Notes under the pieces: model-generated
Told to the model about the DNA's origin: nothing
Database searches by the model: none
What the model saw: only the letters and a program-made list of their open reading frames with translations
Assembly: GCA_937922985.1 (NCBI GenBank)
Contig: CALAKV010000045.1
Span: 1-14,236, forward strand
From: an uncultured bacterium
GTDB lineage: Bacteria; Patescibacteriota; Saccharimonadia; Saccharimonadales; Saccharimonadaceae
Direction of reading: 5' to 3'
DNA length: 14,236 nucleotides
Translations under genes and position numbers: made by a program
Part shown: one piece after another, positions 1 to 5,580 of the stretch
Layout: every line of letters begins with the position of its first letter
How positions within the stretch are numbered: position 1 is the first letter of the stretch

Positions 1-251
1 CTTCAAGCGACCACGGAGCTGCAAATGCAATTATTGGTCAAGAATCTGGCTGGCAAGTTAATGCAACTAATAAATCAAGCGGAGCTTATGGTATTCCGCA
101 AGCTCTACCTGGTTCAAAAATGGCTTCAGCTGGAGCCGACTGGCGAACAAACCCAATTACGCAGCTTAAGTGGATGAATTCTTATGTACTTGGTCGCTAT
201 GGAAGCTGGCAAAATGCTTATGCCCATAAAAAAGCAAAGGGTTGGTATTAG
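1..251 (+). CDS. Lytic transglycosylase / Rpf-like cell-wall hydrolase, C-terminal part
   Basis: This is the open 3' end of a gene that begins before the window. The frame starts at base 3 and stops at TAG 249-251, giving about 82 residues. It reads like the SLT-type lysozyme-fold domain common in actinobacterial secreted peptidoglycan enzymes: a QESGW segment whose Glu (codon 42-44) is the likely catalytic acid, then SSGAYGIPQALPGS, then ADWRTNPITQLKW, and a C-terminal AKGWY. Such enzymes cleave the MurNAc-GlcNAc backbone outside the membrane. The stop overlaps the rsmA start by one base, so the two are probably co-transcribed. In actinobacteria rpfB lies directly before ksgA, so the missing N-terminus may carry a signal peptide and G5 or DUF348 repeats, which cannot be seen here. 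Domain identity is fairly certain; the whole-protein family is not. Confidence 0.8.
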   Translation, partial: SSDHGAANAIIGQESGWQVNATNKSSGAYGIPQALPGSKMASAGADWRTNPITQLKWMNSYVLGRYGSWQNAYAHKKAKGWY

Positions 252-1138
252 TGGCAAATTTAAAATTTAATCAAAAATCTAATAAAAAGTTTTCAAAAAA
301 ATCTAAAAATAGAGAAAACCCAAACTTAAAAAACAATAAATCACTTGGTCAGCACTGGTTGCGAGACAGGATTGTTCTAGATGGAATTGCAAAAGAAGCT
401 GAAATTAAAAATGGTGATTTTGTACTTGAAATTGGCCCCGGGCTTGGAACTTTAACTTCTTCACTTTTAAAATTTGCAGGTAGAGATGGTGAAGTTCTCT
501 CAATTGAGTTTGATGAAGATTTAGCAAAAAAACTACCAGCACAATTCCCAGGGAAAAATCTAACCGTAAAAAATACGGATTTTTTGGATTTTGATCTTTC
601 GAAATTACCAAAAAATTATAAAGTTGCTGCAAACGTACCATATTATATTACTTCAAAAATTGTTGAAAAATTACTCACTAGTGATAATAAACCAAGTATT
701 GCTGTACTTTTAGTACAAAAAGAGGTTGCTGAAAGAATTTGCGCAAAATCTGGCGATTTAAGTGTTTTATCAATCGCATCACAGATTTATGCAAATTGCG
801 AACTTGGCCAATTTGTACCACGAGAGTTGTTTACGCCGCCGCCAAAAGTTGATTCTCAAGTAGTAATTCTAAAGATTCTAGAAAAGAATAAGCTTGAGTG
901 TTTTAATGAACAAAATAACACTAAAATATCAGAAAAACAATTTTTCCGTATAGTTAAGACTGGTTTTACCGCTCGACGAAAAAAAATCCTAAAAGCATTA
1001 AGCGCAAATTTGGCATTGAGTAAAGAACAAACAATTGAAATTCTTACACAAGCCAAGGTTTCACCAGATGCGCGCGCACAAGAATTAACTATCGAAAACT
1101 GGCTTGAAATTACTCGATACTATCTTGATTCAAAATAA
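251..1138 (+). CDS. rsmA: 16S rRNA (adenine1518/1519-N6)-dimethyltransferase RsmA/KsgA
   Basis: The protein dimethylates two adjacent adenines in the 3'-terminal helix of 16S rRNA using S-adenosylmethionine, a late checkpoint of small-subunit assembly. The 295-aa product shows the family N-terminus (KSLGQHWL, normally KSLGQNFL), the SAM-binding EIGPGLGTLT loop around residues 60-69, and NVPY at 128-131 in place of the usual N-[LI]-PY adenine-binding motif. FTPPPKVDSQV follows in the second half, and the C-terminal helical domain contains GFTARRKKILKAL. I chose GTG 251: AAGGG at 237-241 is correctly spaced for it, whereas the in-frame TTG at 242 would abut that SD. The first ~27 residues are Lys/Asn-rich and longer than usual. 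The gene overlaps the upstream stop by 1 nt (TAGTG). No convincing terminator follows. Confidence 0.95.
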   Translation: MANLKFNQKSNKKFSKKSKNRENPNLKNNKSLGQHWLRDRIVLDGIAKEAEIKNGDFVLEIGPGLGTLTSSLLKFAGRDGEVLSIEFDEDLAKKLPAQFPGKNLTVKNTDFLDFDLSKLPKNYKVAANVPYYITSKIVEKLLTSDNKPSIAVLLVQKEVAERICAKSGDLSVLSIASQIYANCELGQFVPRELFTPPPKVDSQVVILKILEKNKLECFNEQNNTKISEKQFFRIVKTGFTARRKKILKALSANLALSKEQTIEILTQAKVSPDARAQELTIENWLEITRYYLDSK

Positions 1139-1194
1139 ATAATTTTTATTCATAAGCTTAAAAATAATTCCAACTTTCTCTTTTTCGAAAAATA

Positions 1195-1203
1195 TGTTAT
1201 ACT
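1195..1203 (+). promoter_or_regulatory. Extended -10 promoter of metG (leaderless)
   Basis: TG-T-TATACT, an extended -10 element with the -10 hexamer at 1198-1203. The -35 region 17 bp upstream (1175-1180) is poor, which extended -10 promoters tolerate. Transcription would begin around 1209-1211, only 2-4 nt before the metG ATG at 1213. The message would therefore be essentially leaderless, and no SD is present. A TTCGAA palindrome lies at 1184-1189. Confidence 0.75.
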
Positions 1204-1212
1204 ATAAGCAGT

Positions 1213-2733
1213 ATGACAAAGAAAAAACTTTATATAACAACTGCGATTCCTTATGCAAATGGAGCGCCTCATATTGGAAACGCTCTTGATTACTTAATTG
1301 CTGATATTTGGGCGAGATACCAGCGCCAGCAGGGAAATGAAGTTCGTTTTCAGGTTGGAACAGACGAACATGGTAATAAAATCGCCGAAAAAGCCGCTGA
1401 AAACGGTTCAACTCCACAGGAATACGTTAACGGAACTGTCCAGAATTTTAAAAATTTAATGGATAAAATGAAGACAACTTATACAGATTTTGTGCGCACA
1501 ACCGATTCTCATCATGTTGGAGCAGCTCAATATATTTGGATGAAACTTCAGCCATATATTTATAAAAATACTTATGAAGGATGGTATTGTACAGGTTGCG
1601 AGAGTTTTTATACTGAAAAAGAAGTGACTGAATTTCATGGCGTTTGTCCAAACCATCAAAAACCTTTCGAAAGGCTTTCAGAAGAGAATTATTACTTGCG
1701 AATTTCAGAATTTACACCAAAAATCATCGAAGCCATTGAAACTGACCGAATGAAAATCGTGCCAGAATATCGCAAGAAAGAATTTTTAAACTTTTTGAAA
1801 GGCGGACTTGAAGATGTTTCAATTTCGCGGCCAAAAAAGAATTTAACTTGGGGCGTGCCTGTTCCTGGTGACCCAGAACAAGTAATGTATGTTTGGATTG
1901 ATGCGCTTGCAAACTATTTAACCGTGATCGGATATCCAGATGTTGCGGGTTGGCAAGAATTTTGGCCAGCAAATGTTCAAGTTATTGGAAAAGATATTTT
2001 ACGTTTTCATGCAGGAATCTGGCCAGCAATGTTGCTTGGGCTTGATTTAGCTTTACCAAAAACTCTGCTTGTTCATGGCCACATCTCAAGCAATGGCGTG
2101 AAAATGAGTAAATCAATCGGCAACGTAGTTGATCCGAACGAAATTATTGATAATTACGGGCTAGATGCTTTTAGGTATTATTTCTCACGGCACGTTGCAA
2201 CTCAAGATGACGGAGATTTTACCTGGGAGAAGTTCGAAAACGCCTATAACAACGAGCTCGGTAACGACCTCGGCAATTTGGCTTCACGCGTAGCTAATAT
2301 GGTTAAACGCTACCAATCTGGCGTGGTTGGTGAAATCCCTAGCGATGAACATGACCGCCACACTTACAACGAATATATGAAATCTCTAGAATTTAACAAA
2401 GCGATTGATGAAATTTGGGGATTGGTTCGCGCCCACAATCAATATATTGAAGGCGTAAAACCTTGGGAAATTGCTAAAAAAGCAAAAGAAAATAAAGATG
2501 AAGAAAATCATCTAGCAGAAGTTCTTGCACACTCTGTTTCAGGTTTATTGCAAATCAGCAAAATGCTTGAACCGTTTATGCCAGATACAGCTGAAAAACT
2601 CCAAACTATTTTTGGTAGTGGCGTAATTCGCGATGAAGAAATTGGCTTACTTTTCCCAAAAATCTATCTTAAAACTGAAGACCCGCGTGCCGCAAAAATC
2701 GCAGCCGCACAAAACAATCAAGCTAAAAAATAA
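1213..2733 (+). CDS. metG: Methionyl-tRNA synthetase
   Basis: A class I aminoacyl-tRNA synthetase that charges tRNA(Met) and initiator tRNA with methionine in the cytoplasm. The 506-aa protein has the HIGN nucleotide-binding motif at residues 20-23 and the KMSKS loop at 297-301. The connective-peptide insertion keeps one CxxC knuckle (CTGC, 126-129), but its partner is CPNH (145-148) rather than CxxC. WIDALANYLT and the GKDILRFHAGIWP segment are family-typical. The Rossmann core is followed by an anticodon-binding helical domain (around 340-480). The C-terminal EMAP/Trbp111-like domain found in longer MetRS enzymes is absent, so this is the short form. Translation is predicted to be leaderless from the promoter just upstream. 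A hairpin and the TatD gene follow. Confidence 0.97.
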   Translation: MTKKKLYITTAIPYANGAPHIGNALDYLIADIWARYQRQQGNEVRFQVGTDEHGNKIAEKAAENGSTPQEYVNGTVQNFKNLMDKMKTTYTDFVRTTDSHHVGAAQYIWMKLQPYIYKNTYEGWYCTGCESFYTEKEVTEFHGVCPNHQKPFERLSEENYYLRISEFTPKIIEAIETDRMKIVPEYRKKEFLNFLKGGLEDVSISRPKKNLTWGVPVPGDPEQVMYVWIDALANYLTVIGYPDVAGWQEFWPANVQVIGKDILRFHAGIWPAMLLGLDLALPKTLLVHGHISSNGVKMSKSIGNVVDPNEIIDNYGLDAFRYYFSRHVATQDDGDFTWEKFENAYNNELGNDLGNLASRVANMVKRYQSGVVGEIPSDEHDRHTYNEYMKSLEFNKAIDEIWGLVRAHNQYIEGVKPWEIAKKAKENKDEENHLAEVLAHSVSGLLQISKMLEPFMPDTAEKLQTIFGSGVIRDEEIGLLFPKIYLKTEDPRAAKIAAAQNNQAKK

Positions 2734-2738
2734 CCAGG

Positions 2739-2760
2739 ACCTCGGCTTTAATGCTGAGGT
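2739..2760 (+). terminator. Intercistronic hairpin between metG and the TatD gene
   Basis: An 8-bp stem (2739-2746 with 2753-2760, one G-U pair) with a 6-nt loop TTTAAT. Only a broken T run (TTTCAACTTTC) follows. It is probably a weak terminator or attenuator, or an mRNA 3'-end protector, because the TatD gene 21 nt downstream has no visible promoter of its own and must depend partly on read-through. Confidence 0.6.
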
Positions 2761-2781
2761 TTCAACTTTCGAAAGGATAAA

Positions 2782-3564
2782 ATGAAAATCATTGATTCAC
2801 ATTGCCACATTCACGATGTAAATTTTCCAATTCCGCAAGAAGAAGTTTTTGAGAATATGCAAAATTCTAAAATCTTGAAAGCAATTTGCATTGGCGAAAA
2901 TCTTGAAAATTCTAAAATTGGCATTAAATTTGCTGAAGAAAATTCTAGCAAAATTAAACTTTTTGCAGCGATTGGCGTTCATCCGCATGCAGCCGAAAAA
3001 TACGACCTAGAAGAGTTAGTTTATGAACTTGAGCAGCTTTCGAAAGTTCCAAAAGTGGTGGCCATTGGTGAAATTGGTCTTGATTATTTTTATGAAAATT
3101 CCAACCGTGAGGCGCAGAAACAAATCCTAAAAGCTCAACTTAAGCTTGCTCAAAAGCTAAATCTGCCAGTAAGTTTTCATGTTCGAAATGCTTTCGAAGA
3201 TTTTTGGCCAATTTTTGATGAAATTTCAAAATTTGGTAAAATTCGTGGGGTTTTGCATTCTTTTACAGATTCGAAAGATAATTTAAATAAGGCTTTAAAG
3301 CGCGATTTATTTATTGGCGTAAATGGGATTTCAACTTTTACAAAAAAGCCCGAAGATCTTGAAATGTTTGCAAGTATTCCACTTTCAAAAATATTAATTG
3401 AAACAGATTCACCATTTTTAGCACCAAAAGGCAAGCGCGGAAAGCCAAACCAGCCAGCTTTTTCGAAGTTAATTATTGAAGATTTAGCAGAAAAACGGCA
3501 AATTTCAGCTGAAGAAGTTGCCAAAATTACAACCGAAAATTGCGAAAAACTATTTAAAATTTAA
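2782..3564 (+). CDS. tatD: TatD-family metal-dependent hydrolase (putative 3'-5' DNase)
   Basis: TatD proteins are TIM-barrel metallohydrolases of the amidohydrolase superfamily. Characterised members are 3'-5' exonucleases or metal-dependent DNases in DNA repair or quality control. All metal-site motifs can be seen in the 260 residues: HCH near the N-terminus (His7, His9), GVHPH at 65-69, GEIGLDY with Glu97, His133 in SFHVRN, His159 in GVLHSFTDS, and Asp209 in ETDSPFLAPKGKRG. Length is normal for the family. The SD AAGGAT ends 6 nt before ATG 2782. The gene follows metG by 48 nt, a pairing conserved in Firmicutes and Actinobacteria. No promoter is visible, so it is probably co-transcribed with metG through the intercistronic hairpin. 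The exact substrate cannot be told from sequence. Confidence 0.93.
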   Translation: MKIIDSHCHIHDVNFPIPQEEVFENMQNSKILKAICIGENLENSKIGIKFAEENSSKIKLFAAIGVHPHAAEKYDLEELVYELEQLSKVPKVVAIGEIGLDYFYENSNREAQKQILKAQLKLAQKLNLPVSFHVRNAFEDFWPIFDEISKFGKIRGVLHSFTDSKDNLNKALKRDLFIGVNGISTFTKKPEDLEMFASIPLSKILIETDSPFLAPKGKRGKPNQPAFSKLIIEDLAEKRQISAEEVAKITTENCEKLFKI

Positions 3565-3575
3565 TTTACCAAATA

Positions 3576-3604
3576 TTGACAAAAATATTAAAATATGATA
3601 CAAT
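3576..3604 (+). promoter_or_regulatory. Near-consensus sigma-70 promoter of the 224-aa gene
   Basis: TTGACA at 3576-3581, a 17-bp spacer, then TACAAT at 3599-3604 preceded by the extended -10 TG (3596-3597). The start is predicted near 3611. The short leader carries TAGGG (3616-3620), a suitable SD for ATG 3628. This is the best -35 match in the window. Confidence 0.85.
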
Positions 3605-3627
3605 TTAATCATATTTAGGGTTTAAAA

Positions 3628-4302
3628 ATGAACAATTCTGACAAAAGTTTATACCAAATTCCATATTTTCCAGAAGCTCAGAAAGAGCCAGATTTCAAAA
3701 AACCAAAAATCCAGATTACTTATGATACACCAAAACAAATGCCTTTAAAACCTATTCAACAGGTTAAAAAGCCGGCATTCCAGCCAATATTAAAAAATAA
3801 TCAAATTGATATTTTTGGTGAAATGTTTGCAAAAAGCGCCCAAATTTTGCAATTTCGGAATATTGCCGAAGAAGAAATTCGTCTTTCGCACTTAAAATAT
3901 ACTAGAAAATCTTTTTTGAAAAATTCAAAAAAACACGAGAGCAATCAGCTCTATTATAAATATCTTTTTGCGAAATTTAAGAAAAATCCGCAAGATATCT
4001 CGCGAGCGTTAATCAATCTTGAAAGCAAAGTTGGCGCACAAATTTTTGGGCCAACAACGAATGGTATTCGGCGAGAATTTTTCGTACTTGACCATAATTC
4101 TTGGATTTATCATGAAGAATGGATTGATGGCAAGCGGAAAGTTCACCAAAATACAACCAGATACGAGCTTCGAAAAAACCAAGTAATTAAAATTGAAGCC
4201 GGGCCGCACTATTTTGATTTAAAAGGAACAGAACTTCAAAATTTTCACCATGCGGTACAAGTTTACTACCAGAATGTCTCACGATTGGTTTATGGCAGAT
4301 AG
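3628..4302 (+). CDS. Conserved-looking protein of unknown function, 224 aa
   Basis: I do not recognise a family. The product is soluble, with no signal peptide or membrane segment. It is strongly basic overall. Residues 1-60 are Pro/Lys/Gln-rich and probably disordered (many KP, QP and PK pairs). Residues ~60-125 look alpha-helical and Lys-rich. The C-terminal ~85 residues look like a compact beta domain rich in aromatic and His residues (FVLDHNSWIYHEEW, then HYFDLKG, then NFHHAVQVYYQNVSRLVYGR). WIYHEEW and FHHA give clustered His and Trp, but no known metal or catalytic motif stands out. It has a strong promoter of its own, SD TAGGG 7 nt before ATG, and a TAG stop. Codon use matches its neighbours, so it looks resident. 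A basic disordered arm on a small domain would fit nucleic-acid or membrane-periphery binding, but that is speculation. Confidence 0.8.
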   Translation: MNNSDKSLYQIPYFPEAQKEPDFKKPKIQITYDTPKQMPLKPIQQVKKPAFQPILKNNQIDIFGEMFAKSAQILQFRNIAEEEIRLSHLKYTRKSFLKNSKKHESNQLYYKYLFAKFKKNPQDISRALINLESKVGAQIFGPTTNGIRREFFVLDHNSWIYHEEWIDGKRKVHQNTTRYELRKNQVIKIEAGPHYFDLKGTELQNFHHAVQVYYQNVSRLVYGR

Positions 4303-4303
4303 T

Positions 4304-4332
4304 TTGAAATTCTCAAAAAAGTGTGTTATAAT
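4304..4332 (+). promoter_or_regulatory. Strong promoter of the 41-aa basic protein gene
   Basis: TTGAAA at 4304-4309, 17-bp spacer, TATAAT at 4327-4332 with extended -10 TG at 4324-4325. It begins two bases after the stop of the upstream gene. The predicted leader is about 30 nt and carries AAAGGAAAG just before ATG 4371. Confidence 0.88.
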
Positions 4333-4370
4333 TGTTCAGAATTGTTTTATTTTTTAACGAAAGGAAAGAA

Positions 4371-4496
4371 ATGGCTAAACATAAAAGTTGGCATGGAGCA
4401 GACCGCAAACGAGCTTTGCGCGCAAAACTAAAAATTGAAAAACGCCGCGAAGCAAAACGCCGCGAACGAATCGCAGCAGCTTTGACCGCAAAATAA
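4371..4496 (+). CDS. Small very basic protein, 41 aa, possibly ribosome-associated
   Basis: ATG 4371 to TAA 4494-4496 encodes 41 residues, starting MAKHKSWHGADRKR and continuing with an Arg/Lys-rich helix (KRREAKRRER). About 40% of residues are Lys or Arg. It is supported as a real gene by a near-consensus promoter, a purine-rich SD (AAAGGA, 7-8 nt spacing), a switch to CGC/GCA-type codons typical of highly expressed genes, and an excellent terminator directly after the stop. It is not S21, L34, L36 or Thx by inspection. Size, charge and expression signals fit a small ribosomal or nucleoid-associated protein, perhaps one special to this lineage. Function is not established. The gene is likely monocistronic. 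Confidence 0.8.
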   Translation: MAKHKSWHGADRKRALRAKLKIEKRREAKRRERIAAALTAK

Positions 4497-4501
4497 TCTT
4501 A

Positions 4502-4539
4502 AAAAATCGCTTTTCTTAAAGAAAGGCGGTTTTTATTTT
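4502..4539 (+). terminator. Strong Rho-independent terminator after the 41-aa gene
   Basis: A 14-bp stem (4502-4515 with 4521-4534, two G-U wobbles), loop TTAAA, and a T-rich tail through 4539. The A-run on the 5' side and T-run on the 3' side make it potentially bidirectional, but only the plus-strand gene needs it. Confidence 0.92.
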
Positions 4540-4555
4540 AGTGATTTTTAAATTA

Positions 4556-4584
4556 TTGCTTTTTTATGAATTTTATGATATAAT
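4556..4584 (+). promoter_or_regulatory. Promoter of the GNAT-like gene (TTGCTT-17-TATAAT)
   Basis: TTGCTT at 4556-4561, a 17-bp spacer ending in TGA, TATAAT at 4579-4584. Transcription from about 4591 gives a leader of about 45 nt containing a TTCGAA palindrome and a near-perfect SD, GGAGGTGG. The same -35, spacing, TGA and -10 occur at the minus-strand gene near 9756-9784. Confidence 0.88.
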
Positions 4585-4635
4585 TATAAAATCTATCGAA
4601 TTTTCGAAAGAAAAAACACTTTGGAGGTGGAAGAA

Positions 4636-5499
4636 ATGGAAGTTTTGGATAGAGGCATTTTAAATATTATGCAAAAGGTTTCAAACGATGAATGGTCGTT
4701 TTGTTTCTTACATGATCTAGGTTTAGATCAACAGGGCGAAGTCGCGTTGTGGCTTTCAAATTTGACAAAACAAGACGACACAGTATTAAATATGTCACCG
4801 GATGACATTCTAAACAAAGCTTGTGTCGCATTGCTTTTTGACGAAGAAACGGGCAAAGTGATTGCTACAGCTTCGATGATGAAGCCACAAATCAATTCTT
4901 TCGGCTGGAAATTGGGCGAAATCGGCTCAATGTTCACGCTCGAAGACTATCAAAATCAAGGTTGTGCTAGCTATTTAGTTCATAAAATTGACGAATGGGC
5001 TGAAGCTCAACCTACAATTGATGGTACCTACGCTTTTTTGAACTCGAAATCTCCGCGAAGTTTTGCGGTGAATGGCTACAAGGGCGAGCTTCAAAAAGAA
5101 GGAATTATTTATAATGCGGCAGATATTACGCCAGCTTATGCATTTAATTTGTGTCGTACAATTTGCCGAGACAAAAAAGCAATGCATCTAATGGATCTAG
5201 AGCTTCGAAAAAAGGAGCTTCAAGACCCAGAATCAAAAGAAGAGCAAGGGCACGAAGAGCTTCTCAGAATCGAGGAAGAGCTTCGTAGTGCAAGAATTAA
5301 ACGACAAGTTCGTTTCGAAAGTTTAATTCGTGCAAATGAGTCTAAAATTTGTAATTGCGGTATTACATATCAAAAAAAATTAAGCGCAGAACAAATCGAG
5401 CAAGATGTAGAAACACATTACAAGATTATCGATTTCTACATCGATAATTTCAAGAATAATTTGCACTGCTGCGATGTGGTAGTTGCAAAGCTATATTAA
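4636..5499 (+). CDS. GNAT-like N-acetyltransferase with helical Cys-containing tail, 287 aa
   Basis: Residues ~60-160 look like a GNAT acetyltransferase fold. A strand ACVALLFDEETGKVIATASM is followed by GEIGSMFTLEDYQNQGCASYLVHKIDEWA, which fits GNAT motif A: a strand, then the acetyl-CoA pyrophosphate-binding Q-x-x-G-x-A turn (QNQGCA, 106-111), then a helix. FLNSKSPRSFAVNGYKG (~135-150) resembles the late alpha-beta unit in which a residue of the product enters the active site. The C-terminal part (~185-287) is not GNAT: a charged coiled-coil stretch (~185-235), then CNCG (239-242) and HCC (277-279), possibly a metal site. Start choice: ATG 4636 lies 6-8 nt after GGAGGTGG. The in-frame TTG at 4621 would precede the SD and is rejected. 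Substrate is unknown. The gene is monocistronic between its promoter and terminator. Confidence 0.72.
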   Translation: MEVLDRGILNIMQKVSNDEWSFCFLHDLGLDQQGEVALWLSNLTKQDDTVLNMSPDDILNKACVALLFDEETGKVIATASMMKPQINSFGWKLGEIGSMFTLEDYQNQGCASYLVHKIDEWAEAQPTIDGTYAFLNSKSPRSFAVNGYKGELQKEGIIYNAADITPAYAFNLCRTICRDKKAMHLMDLELRKKELQDPESKEEQGHEELLRIEEELRSARIKRQVRFESLIRANESKICNCGITYQKKLSAEQIEQDVETHYKIIDFYIDNFKNNLHCCDVVVAKLY

Positions 5500-5502
5500 G
5501 CC

Positions 5503-5528
5503 AGAGTGAGCTAAATGCTCGCTTTTTT
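5503..5528 (+). terminator. Rho-independent terminator after the GNAT-like gene
   Basis: Stem 5505-5511 with 5517-5523 (7 bp, one G-U, extendable by two weak pairs), loop TAAAT, followed by six Ts. It separates the GNAT-like gene from the histidine-kinase promoter, whose -35 begins two bases after the T run. Confidence 0.85.
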
Positions 5529-5529
5529 C

Positions 5530-5558
5530 TTGCTTTTCAAAACTGATTATGGTAAAAT
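5530..5558 (+). promoter_or_regulatory. Promoter of the histidine-kinase gene
   Basis: TTGCTT at 5530-5535, a 17-bp spacer, TAAAAT at 5553-5558 with extended -10 TG at 5550-5551. The start is near 5565, leaving a leader of about 16 nt with SD AAGGAAG (5568-5574) for ATG 5581. Confidence 0.82.
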
Positions 5559-5580
5559 ATTTACATCAAGGAAGTGGGCA

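Noticed and set aside
242..253. TTG 242 as the rsmA start
   Set aside because: The AAGGG SD would touch the start codon. GTG 251 has proper spacing and the usual stop-start overlap.
1141..1171. AT-rich inverted repeat after rsmA as a terminator
   Set aside because: The arms (AATAATTTTTA and TAAAAATAATT) are almost pure A/T with a mismatch and no T run follows, so it is not a convincing terminator.
3571..3592. AATATT inverted repeat upstream of 3628 as an operator
   Set aside because: It is short and A/T-only, and it overlaps the -35 by chance in very AT-rich DNA.
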